Source: Spirochaeta sp. UBA5339
GTDB lineage: Bacteria; Spirochaetota; Spirochaetia; DSM-2461
Reading direction: 5' to 3'
Assembly (NCBI GenBank): GCA_002408085.1
Contig: DHQL01000011.1
Location: 186,001 to 250,000 of the forward strand
Length of the DNA stretch: 64,000 nucleotides
Positions 25,398 through 32,702 of this stretch are shown here, in pieces (positions within the stretch are counted from its first letter, which is position 1; every line of letters starts with the position of its first letter). Made by a program: the position numbers and the translations under genes. A model generated the notes under the pieces. The model saw only the letters and a list, made by a program, of their open reading frames with translations. It was not told where the DNA came from and searched no databases.

Positions 25398-26330
25398 GTG
25401 AAAGAACACTATCATCTGATACTGAATCCGGCGGCCGGAAAAGGCAGGGCCCTGAAGCGTCTTCCCGAGGCCCTCCGGTTTTTCAGTGACAGAAAAATCA
25501 GCTACACACTCCACGAAACCGAAAAACAGGGCCATGCCGCACAGATTGCCGCCTCCCTGGCGGAACAGGAGCACCATCACAGGACGGTTATTGTATCTGC
25601 CGGAGGCGACGGGACCTGTAATGAGGTGATAAACGGTCTGATGAACTACAGGAATATCAAAAACGATGCTCCCCTCCCCTCCTTTGGAGTTCTTCCCATG
25701 GGCCGGGGCAATGACTTCTCCTTCGGATGCGGTCTGCCTCTGTCCATGCACGAGGCCCTGGAAAACCTGGTGCAGGAGAATACCGTGAATCTGGATGTAG
25801 GGTGGATCAGGGGCGGAAAGGCCACAGAGGGCCGGTACTTTGCCAACGGCGTGGGCATAGGATTCGATGCCATTGTGAACGCCGAGGCGGCGAAAATCAA
25901 ATACTTTCAGGGCTACACCCTGGCGGCCCTGAAGACTATTGCCCTCTATCCCGAGGCTCCCGATGTGGAGCTCTATTATGACGGGGAGAAGATGGAGACC
26001 AGAGCGGCCCTTATCTCCATTATGAACGGGAAGCGCCTGGGAGGGGCCTTTCTGATGGCTCCCGACGGGGATATGAGCGACGGTCTTCTCAACCTGACCA
26101 CCTCCCGTCAGGGAAATCGCAGGGTGATGATTTCCGCTCTCTGGGACTATTTTCGGGGAAAGCAGAAGGGACGCAATGACACCTTTGTCACAAAGGGACT
26201 CCGTTTCCGGGTTGTATCCCGAAAAGGGGCTCTGGTGATCCATGCCGACGGGGAGACCCTGAGCACCGAGGCCGAAGAAGTGGATGTCCACTGCCTGCCG
26301 GGGGCCCTCAGGCTGCTGAAGGCCCAGTGA
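25398..26330 (+). CDS. Diacylglycerol kinase family lipid kinase
   Basis: A 310-residue cytosolic lipid kinase. Motifs: LILNPAAGKGRA at residues 7-18, the nucleotide loop VSAGGDGTCNEVINGL (about 66-81) and GVLPMGRGNDFSFG (about 98-111). Its relatives (DgkB, YegS) phosphorylate diacylglycerol or similar lipids and recycle them to phosphatidate. GTG start with AAGGAGG seven bases before. Divergent from the molybdenum hydroxylase operon, with no clear link. Exact lipid substrate unknown. Confidence 0.88.
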   Translation: MKEHYHLILNPAAGKGRALKRLPEALRFFSDRKISYTLHETEKQGHAAQIAASLAEQEHHHRTVIVSAGGDGTCNEVINGLMNYRNIKNDAPLPSFGVLPMGRGNDFSFGCGLPLSMHEALENLVQENTVNLDVGWIRGGKATEGRYFANGVGIGFDAIVNAEAAKIKYFQGYTLAALKTIALYPEAPDVELYYDGEKMETRAALISIMNGKRLGGAFLMAPDGDMSDGLLNLTTSRQGNRRVMISALWDYFRGKQKGRNDTFVTKGLRFRVVSRKGALVIHADGETLSTEAEEVDVHCLPGALRLLKAQ

Positions 26331-26344
26331 TTGGCAGAACCCCC

Positions 26345-26373
26345 AAAAAAAAGCTGTCCCCCCAGGGACAGCC
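26345..26373 (-). terminator. Terminator of the histone gene
   Basis: On the minus strand GGCTGTCCC and GGGACAGC form the stem, followed by eight T. It lies between the convergent lipid-kinase and histone genes. Confidence 0.85.
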
Positions 26374-26402
26374 TTAGTTAATTGTCAGATGAAGTAAAGT
26401 TC

Positions 26403-26588
26403 TTAGAAGTCTTTTTCCTGAACAGTTTTTCTTTTATCGTTTTTTGCATTCTCAATAGCAACGTCACACATCTCTCTGATTTTGTCTGACAATACATCAA
26501 TTACCTTAGCGGAACACTTAAGATCCCCGTTGCTCTTAATGTAGTTTTTTACCTTTGATGATACCACCAGGGTTTCTTTTTCAGCCAT
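26403..26588 (-). CDS. Bacterial single-domain histone
   Basis: A 61-residue basic protein, MAEKETLVVSSKVKNYIKSN at the start and KNDKRKTVQEKDF at the end. The pattern (short helix ending in KVKNYIK, long central helix, then R-K-T-V-x-x-x-D) is the histone fold with its loop-2 Arg-Thr pair; size and sequence style resemble the Bdellovibrio histone Bd0055 and Leptospira relatives from memory. Such proteins dimerise and coat or bend DNA and can be abundant. AAGGAG lies before the ATG at 26588; the 25 codons upstream have no ribosome site. Own terminator, no operon partner. Fold assignment is from sequence pattern only. Confidence 0.82.
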   Translation of the reverse strand: MAEKETLVVSSKVKNYIKSNGDLKCSAKVIDVLSDKIREMCDVAIENAKNDKRKTVQEKDF

Positions 26589-26739
26589 AAATTGCTCCTT
26601 ATGCCAATTTGATGAAGCCCATTCTACCATATAATCGCAAATGAAATAAATAGATTTTTGCAAAAGGGTGGATAAAATACCCCCCTTGGATTAACATATT
26701 TTCGTATTTTGCCCCCAAATTATGAACCGGAGGATATTT

Positions 26740-27936
26740 TTGAGACGTTTTTTACTCCTTATGCTGATGACCGCCGGTCTGCTCACCCCCCTGGCGGGAG
26801 AGGAGAATCTGCGCTGCTACCTTCTCACCATAGGCCCGGGAGAGGCCCTTTACGAATGGTTCGGTCACACGGGAATCATTATTGAAGAGGGCGAGAGAGG
26901 CCTTTTCTACGACTTCGGCAACTTCTCCTTTGAGACCGACAACTTCTACAGAAATTTTGCCATGGGACGGCTGATCTATATGAAAATAGGCGTCTCTTCA
27001 AACAGATACCTCAACTATATACTGGGGGAGAACAGAGACGTCACCATTCAGGAACTCAATCTCAGCCAGGAGAGCATCCGAACCATGAAGGACAGCCTGG
27101 ATTTCAATATCCTTCCTGGAAACAATACCTACCTCTACCATCACTACCATGACAACTGCTCCACCAGACCCCGGGACATTATAGACAGAGCTCTGGGAGG
27201 TGCTTTAAAGGAAGCCACAGACTACCCTGCGGGGGCAAGCTACCGGACCATGTTCCGCAGCAGGACCAGCCGCAGCTTCTTCCCCGACTGGCTCCTGTCT
27301 ATGCTTCAGGGCCGGACCATTGAAGAAGAGATAAGCCAATGGGACAGGATGTTTCTTCCCGATGAACTGAAGGACGAGCTGGACAAGCTCACAGTAATGA
27401 CCGAAAGAGGACCTGAGAAGGCTGTCAAAGGACGGGCGGTGCTGGCCGAGTCTACTAACATTATCAAGGTACCCGACAAGGTTCCCGGAAACGGCGGGCA
27501 GGCCCTTTTATGGGGCGCTCTTGGGGGACTCGTTCTGCTGGGCCTCTGGAAGCTGAGCCGATCCGGAACACGGAGTGTGGAACTGAGCTCCAAAACTGCC
27601 CTGGCAGCAGTCCTTACAGCCATCTCGCTCTTCGGAGCGGCTTTCTGGTTTGTTGTGTTTTTTACGGACCACGATGTGGCCCGTCAGAATATCAATGTTC
27701 TATTGATCCACCCCCTCTACCTGGCGGCAGGGGTTGCGGTGATCAGGGGAAGAAGCAGGGACTGGTTCCTCTTCTGGAAGGTCCAGAGAGGCCTCTGGCT
27801 GCTGATGCTGGCGGTAAACACCCTTTTCTGGCACCAGGACAACCTGAGAACCGCCCTCTTCTTCCTGCCCCTGATTCTCTTTGTACTACTGGGGCAGATT
27901 GATCCGGTTCGTTTTAAATCCCGGAAATCGTCCTGA
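26740..27936 (+). CDS. DUF4105 (Lnb N-terminal-like) protein with C-terminal membrane helices
   Basis: About 398 residues. A GGAGG site is six bases before the TTG at 26740, which gives a clean signal peptide MRRFLLLMLMTAGLLTPLAG; an ATG at 26722 lies upstream of that site. Residues 20-180 are a DUF4105 domain with EWFGHTGIII, FYDFGNFSFE and the cysteine motif HHYHDNCSTRPRDIID; His and Cys suggest a papain/NlpC-like peptidase or acyltransferase. After residue 250 follow about four membrane helices. Function of the family is not established. Its 3' end overlaps the M16 gene tail to tail by 51 bp. Confidence 0.8.
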   Translation: MRRFLLLMLMTAGLLTPLAGEENLRCYLLTIGPGEALYEWFGHTGIIIEEGERGLFYDFGNFSFETDNFYRNFAMGRLIYMKIGVSSNRYLNYILGENRDVTIQELNLSQESIRTMKDSLDFNILPGNNTYLYHHYHDNCSTRPRDIIDRALGGALKEATDYPAGASYRTMFRSRTSRSFFPDWLLSMLQGRTIEEEISQWDRMFLPDELKDELDKLTVMTERGPEKAVKGRAVLAESTNIIKVPDKVPGNGGQALLWGALGGLVLLGLWKLSRSGTRSVELSSKTALAAVLTAISLFGAAFWFVVFFTDHDVARQNINVLLIHPLYLAAGVAVIRGRSRDWFLFWKVQRGLWLLMLAVNTLFWHQDNLRTALFFLPLILFVLLGQIDPVRFKSRKSS

Positions 27937-30843
27937 GGCTGCATCCAGCCTGTCAGGATGGGCCATTACGGCCACGGCGTCCTCTTCCCAGCGATCCAGC
28001 AGGGCTGAGCAGACCTCTCTGATTTCAGAGGGGCTGCAGTTCAGGATGCTGTCCCGCTTGAACTGTCTTATCTCATCGCTGATCCCGTAGAGATAGCGCT
28101 TCATAACGATCATGCTCTTCTCCGAGGGGGAGAGGGGCTTCATCTCCGTACCCACCACGGAGATTACCGACTTCTCAAGCTCTCCGGCATCATCAAACTC
28201 CAGATACTCTTCGAGACTCTCCCTGAAGGCATCCAGAGACTTCTCAATCTCCGGGTCCCTGTAGGTGGCAAAGGCAAAGGTCTTGTTGAAGCTGGAAATG
28301 GCGCTGAAGGCACCGTAGGCTCCTCCCTTCATGCGGATCTTCTCCCAGAGAGGACCTGTCTTGAGGAGGTTACTCAGAAGGGTGTAGGCGCCGTGGTCAC
28401 TGTCGATAAGGGAACTTCCCTTGAGGGCCTTGCCTACAAATCCGATCATTGCGGGAATGGCCAGTCCTTCGGCCTCCTTCAGATCGGGAGCCCTTCCGGG
28501 CAGACCGACCGCATCAGCAAGGTCACTCTTTATATCCGGATCGGCAGATCCTTCGGGAAGGACCTCCATCCAGAAGTCCTGAATGCTCTGACGGTGATCG
28601 GACACGGCCTCATCATCCATTGTAAGAGTCAGAGTCAGGTTGTCTCTGATGAAGATCTGCTTTCTGAGTTCCTTCATCAGCTCTGCCAGCTCTTTAAGGC
28701 GGTCCCTCTCTTTCAGCAGAGCCTCCAGAAACTCAACCTGGCCGATGCCGAACATCAGATCCTCCAGGTATCCCGCCCTGCTGAAACGGCTGTTGGCCCT
28801 GGTAAGGACATAGGAGTGACCTCCGGGAACCAGAGATGACTTCATATCTCCGGCAAGCTCCACAAGGATCTGCTCCAGACGCTCCAGGTTGTCAAAGTCC
28901 GCTTTTAGGATCAGGGATGAGGCGAGTTCAAGGGCCTCCTGACGCTGCTCCTCAAGCATCTTCAGCCGTATATACATAAAGATCTCAGGCTGGTCATCGG
29001 GGCTGTCTCCCGCCTTGTGACTTGTCTCAAGATTGGGTGCAAAACCTCCGGTTTTCATGGCAAGGTCACGGCTTACCAGATCGTAGGAGACTCCCGGGAG
29101 TCCGCAGCCTGCAATCAGCTTTGTAAAGAGAGGCAGATAGGGAAGATAACGGGACTCCATATGCTTCAGGGAGAAGGCCATATCGTTGTAGAGGATGCCG
29201 TTTGTAAAAACCGACTGTCCAAGAACCGTCCCGGCAGGGCTTTCGAGCACCTCATAGGGCAGTATCTTTACCTCTGTGGGAATATCCGACTTGTGAAGAA
29301 AGGGCACCTCTGCCGTATCTTCGGAGTTCTGAAAGGCCTCAAGCTTTTCGTTTTTGGCCTTAAGTGCGGCGATATCCTCTTCAGAAAGAGAGTTCTGCAG
29401 GGCATCCAGTGCGGCCCTCTCGGCCTCTTCCTGAGCCTTCTGCATCCCGGAGTCAGGGCGGACCGTCAGAAGGGTCCAGTGACTGTTGTCCAGAATCCAC
29501 TCCTTCAGAATGGATTCAAAGTATGTTGGTGACTGGGCCAGGTTCCTGACCTCCTCCATAACGGGAGCAAACTGAACACACTGCTCGGGGAGGAAACCGT
29601 AGTTCCAGCCCTTGGCCACCTTTCGCAGGAGGCGCATCCCGAAGGGACCTCCCCCCTTGATTTCACGGGCACGGAACTCGACCCGGCGCATGCAGCTCTC
29701 TTTCAGATCCTCATCAAAACCCTTCTCTGCCAGAGACTGGAGGGTTTCGAAGATAAGCTCCTGCAGAGCCTGGGCCTTATCAGGGTCCGTTCCTCTTATA
29801 CCGGCGGAAAAGACTCCCTCGTTGAGGTCGAAATCCACACCGCTGACGGGGGACAAATCATCACCCAGTCCCGACTGAAGAATGGCCTTGTAGAGGGGAG
29901 CTCCGGCATTGCCTATCAGCATCTCAGCCAGAATGGACATGCTCAGCTGGCGAACAGGATCACCGTGGCCGAAGATCTTCCAGTTCAGAATTATGCTGCT
30001 CTTTCCGGCGGGATCGTCCCCCTCTCCCAGGGGCCAGGTCTTTTCGATAATCTGAGGGATATTCCAGTTCTCCTGAAAGGAGACCTCGGAGTTGATCTCC
30101 TTCTTCTCGAAGTGGTGCAGAAAGCGCTCCTCCAGAAAGTTCAGAGTCTTATCGGAGGGGATGTTTCCATAGAGGAAGATCCGGCAGTTTGAGGGGTGGT
30201 ACCACTTGCTGTGGAACTCTTTAAACTGTTCATAGGTCAGTGAGGGGATGGCTTCGGGATCTCCTCCCGAATCGACACCATAGGGGTTGTCGGGAAAGAG
30301 GGAGCGGATGGACCACTCGGAAGCGATGCCGTCCTGAGATGAGTAGTTTCCCTTCATCTCATTATAAACAATACCTGTACGCACCAGACGGCCCTGGCCG
30401 TCCCACTCGAGTCGGTGACCCTCCTGACGGAATACCTCCTCGGGAATCAGAGGAAAGAATACAGCGTCCCCGTAGACATCCATCAGATTGAAGAAGTCCT
30501 TCTCCAGCACACTTGCGGCGGGATAGAGGGTCTTGTCGGGATAGGTCATGGCATTGAGAAAGGTATTTACACTTCCCTTCATCATAGAGAGGAAGGGGTC
30601 CTTTACGGGAAAGTTCCTGGAACCGCAGAGAACCGAGTGCTCCAGAATATGGGCAACTCCTGTGCTGTCGGTCGGGGGAGTACGGAAGTTGAAGGAGAAT
30701 ACATTCTCCTCGTCATCATTGTGTACATGATATATTTCACAGCCTGTGGCCTTATGTCTATAAAAATAACCATCCCCTCTGTACTCATCCAGTCTGTCGA
30801 CCGAAATAAGCTCAAAGGCAGAAGGAGCTGTCTGTCTGGACAT
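27886..30843 (-). CDS. M16C-type zinc metallopeptidase (presequence protease-like)
   Basis: A 985-residue protein, the size of PreP-type M16C enzymes. The inverted zinc motif H-x-x-E-H is in VAHILEHSVLCGSRNFPVKD near residue 67-71; the distal glutamate is in GIVYNEMKGNYSS. Four M16 half-domains fit the length. Such enzymes degrade peptides up to about 70 residues inside a closed chamber. There is no signal peptide, so action is cytoplasmic. It stands 97 bp after the rhodanese gene's end and may share a transcript with nothing. Identification is firm; physiological substrate unknown. Confidence 0.92.
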   Translation of the reverse strand: MSRQTAPSAFELISVDRLDEYRGDGYFYRHKATGCEIYHVHNDDEENVFSFNFRTPPTDSTGVAHILEHSVLCGSRNFPVKDPFLSMMKGSVNTFLNAMTYPDKTLYPAASVLEKDFFNLMDVYGDAVFFPLIPEEVFRQEGHRLEWDGQGRLVRTGIVYNEMKGNYSSQDGIASEWSIRSLFPDNPYGVDSGGDPEAIPSLTYEQFKEFHSKWYHPSNCRIFLYGNIPSDKTLNFLEERFLHHFEKKEINSEVSFQENWNIPQIIEKTWPLGEGDDPAGKSSIILNWKIFGHGDPVRQLSMSILAEMLIGNAGAPLYKAILQSGLGDDLSPVSGVDFDLNEGVFSAGIRGTDPDKAQALQELIFETLQSLAEKGFDEDLKESCMRRVEFRAREIKGGGPFGMRLLRKVAKGWNYGFLPEQCVQFAPVMEEVRNLAQSPTYFESILKEWILDNSHWTLLTVRPDSGMQKAQEEAERAALDALQNSLSEEDIAALKAKNEKLEAFQNSEDTAEVPFLHKSDIPTEVKILPYEVLESPAGTVLGQSVFTNGILYNDMAFSLKHMESRYLPYLPLFTKLIAGCGLPGVSYDLVSRDLAMKTGGFAPNLETSHKAGDSPDDQPEIFMYIRLKMLEEQRQEALELASSLILKADFDNLERLEQILVELAGDMKSSLVPGGHSYVLTRANSRFSRAGYLEDLMFGIGQVEFLEALLKERDRLKELAELMKELRKQIFIRDNLTLTLTMDDEAVSDHRQSIQDFWMEVLPEGSADPDIKSDLADAVGLPGRAPDLKEAEGLAIPAMIGFVGKALKGSSLIDSDHGAYTLLSNLLKTGPLWEKIRMKGGAYGAFSAISSFNKTFAFATYRDPEIEKSLDAFRESLEEYLEFDDAGELEKSVISVVGTEMKPLSPSEKSMIVMKRYLYGISDEIRQFKRDSILNCSPSEIREVCSALLDRWEEDAVAVMAHPDRLDAASGRFPGFKTNRINLPQ

Positions 30844-30940
30844 GATTAAATCTCCTATAAAGGATAAATATACTCATCTTTGGAGACAGAGGATAGATAA
30901 AACGGCCATTCAGCCTTGATAGAAGCCTTGAAATAAAGAA

Positions 30941-31399
30941 TCAGGCAGGTGAGGAAGAGGGGGATGATCCGGTTTTCTTCTCATCCTTTTCATCTTTACC
31001 ACGGCTCACTGGTCCCCTCCACTTAAAGATGGGGCCGAAGCTGGTGACATTGAAGTACCCCGCCTCGCTTAAGACCGTTGCGGCCCTGTTGGACTGAAGA
31101 GGAGACCGTCCGTAGACAACCATATTGGTAAAGAGTTTATCAGTGGGAAGAAAGGAGCCCAGCTGTCCGTAGGGCACATTGACCGCCGTAGGGATATGCC
31201 CCTTGCGGAACTCCGCCTCTGAGCGGACATCGATGAGATAATATTCATACTGATCCTGATTGATCAGCTTTTGGAGGGTACTGTTCAGGGACAGATTCTT
31301 CTGCTGCTCCCTGTTCCGCCTGACTCTGTAGATACCGGCGATCACGGCAGTCACCACGACAAGAATAAAGATTAAAAGATACTGAAGCCACTCTTGCAT
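30941..31399 (-). CDS. Membrane-anchored rhodanese-like protein without catalytic cysteine
   Basis: A 152-residue protein: one membrane helix at residues 7-27, a rhodanese domain (about 45-130: YYLIDVRSEAEFRKGHIPTAVNVP), and a polar Lys/Ser tail. The active-site loop, normally C-x-x-G-x-R-S after VVY, reads VVYGRSPLQSNRAA, with no cysteine, so sulfur transfer is not expected. It is therefore more likely a binding or scaffold module. It follows the rpsU terminator on the same strand and precedes the M16 peptidase gene. Function unknown. Confidence 0.82.
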   Translation of the reverse strand: MQEWLQYLLIFILVVVTAVIAGIYRVRRNREQQKNLSLNSTLQKLINQDQYEYYLIDVRSEAEFRKGHIPTAVNVPYGQLGSFLPTDKLFTNMVVYGRSPLQSNRAATVLSEAGYFNVTSFGPIFKWRGPVSRGKDEKDEKKTGSSPSSSPA

Positions 31400-31483
31400 G
31401 ATCCATATAATATCATGGAACTGTAGCGAAGGAAAGAGACCGGTACCCGGGCGGATGCCGGAAAAGGGCGGATTCTGAAAAGA

Positions 31484-31516
31484 GAAAAAAAAAGCTGCTT
31501 CAAAAATGAAACAGCT
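31484..31516 (-). terminator. Terminator after rpsU
   Basis: On the minus strand AGCTGTTTC and GAAGCAGCT form a 9-bp stem with loop ATTTTT and a run of nine T follows. It ends the deoA-recJ-M23-rpsU cluster. Confidence 0.85.
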
Positions 31517-31529
31517 ATTGGATTAAAAA

Positions 31530-31736
31530 TTATCTCCGGTGGTTCTCAGTTTTTCTGAGCTTCTTGGCCTGCTTTCTGATCATGGCCTTTTTCTTCCGGT
31601 TTTTGATAGTGGAAGGCTTTTCGAAGTATTCACGTTTTTTCCATTCACGGATAATACCTTCTTTCTCCACCATACGCTTGAAACGCTTAATTGCCTTTTC
31701 AAGGGGCTCTTCGTCGTTAATTCTTATGTGGGCGAT
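31530..31736 (-). CDS. rpsU: Ribosomal protein S21 with apparent ATC start codon
   Basis: 68 residues, reading (M)[20 protein letters not shown] ... [17 protein letters not shown] ... HRR, clearly small-subunit protein S21, which helps 16S rRNA pair with the mRNA ribosome site. There is no ATG, GTG or TTG at the expected position: the codon that aligns with Met1 is ATC (31734-31736). AAGGGAGGTGA, a near-perfect ribosome site, ends nine bases before it. The preceding M23 gene stops with the TGA of that site, in the same frame. The only in-frame ATG is at residue 22 and would lose the conserved N-terminus. Confidence 0.88.
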   Translation of the reverse strand: MAHIRINDEEPLEKAIKRFKRMVEKEGIIREWKKREYFEKPSTIKNRKKKAMIRKQAKKLRKTENHRR

Positions 31737-31742
31737 ACTGAA

Positions 31743-32702
31743 TCACCTCCCTTGTTCGTTAGTATCGTCTATTATGGCGATAATCTGATCTTTGTCAATA
31801 AGGGGACGGGAAAGATATTTCGATGGATCAACAGGAATTGTATTCACTCTCATCTCCCAGTGAAGATGGGGTCCTGTAACCAGTCCGGTACTTCCCACAG
31901 TTCCCATCAGATCCCCCTGTATCAGGGTATCGCCGAGCTCTACATTAATGCTGTCCATATGGTAGTAGAGGGTGTAGACACCTGGCATATGCTCCAGAAC
32001 AATGGTGTATCCCGTCAGAATCCTGAACTCCGCCATCACAACTTTTCCTTCCAGGGGGGTAAGAATCTCAGTTCCCGTGGGAGCCGCCATATCAACACCG
32101 TTGTGAAGGGAGGAGGAGCTCTCTCCGCCGGTATAGAGGTAGGTCCGCCGGTCGCCATACCAGGCCGAAGTAATAAATTCCTCAACTGGAGAGAGAAAGA
32201 CTCCCGCACCTGAAACAGGGCCGTCGGACACCCGGTTCAGAAGAGCCCAAAGCTTCCGGGACTGATCCCTCTTCTCCTCGGAATCCTCGCTCCGAAGAGT
32301 CGTCATGGCCTCATTCAGTGATATATCCTCACTCAGAAAATCCTCGGACCGGACCAGGACGGGGCGTTCGAAAACCCGGAGCCCCCGGGTGTTACGGATC
32401 TCCGCCTTCAGCTTATAGCTGCCGGGCTTCACCTCGGAGCTGAGACCGAGAAAACCGATATAGTTGTAACCGGTAAGCTCGTCAATTTCATATTTCAGAC
32501 CCGGAGCACTGGAACGGACAATGCCTTCCTCATCAAGAAGCATAAACTTGATATCATCCTCCGCAGTCCCCTGATAGACCACCGCCGTCAGGATCTCGCC
32601 GGGCAGGGCCTGAGGTGTTGAGAGAAGGGTCCCTGCGGCCGCATTTGCCGTCAGAACCAGAGTCAGGATCGTCAGAATGAGATGAAATCTAAGTTTTTTC
32701 AA
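31743..32702 (-). CDS. M23-family peptidoglycan endopeptidase
   Basis: A 319-residue secreted protein with signal peptide (residues 1-22), a beta-rich N-terminal part, and a LytM/M23 domain at about 195-300. Zinc ligands: HNGVDMAAPTGT (H-x-x-x-D) and GPHLHWEMRVN (HLH). It cuts peptide cross-links in the wall or activates other hydrolases. ATG overlaps the end of recJ by 4 bp, and its TGA overlaps the rpsU ribosome site, so it sits in a tightly coupled cluster deoA-recJ-M23-rpsU. All zinc ligands are present, so activity is expected. Confidence 0.92.
   Translation of the reverse strand: MKKLRFHLILTILTLVLTANAAAGTLLSTPQALPGEILTAVVYQGTAEDDIKFMLLDEEGIVRSSAPGLKYEIDELTGYNYIGFLGLSSEVKPGSYKLKAEIRNTRGLRVFERPVLVRSEDFLSEDISLNEAMTTLRSEDSEEKRDQSRKLWALLNRVSDGPVSGAGVFLSPVEEFITSAWYGDRRTYLYTGGESSSSLHNGVDMAAPTGTEILTPLEGKVVMAEFRILTGYTIVLEHMPGVYTLYYHMDSINVELGDTLIQGDLMGTVGSTGLVTGPHLHWEMRVNTIPVDPSKYLSRPLIDKDQIIAIIDDTNEQGR

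Noticed and set aside
31530..31745. M23 peptidase and S21 as one read-through fusion
   Set aside because: They share a frame, but the TGA is inside a strong ribosome site and S21 aligns exactly from the ATC codon; re-initiation is simpler than read-through.
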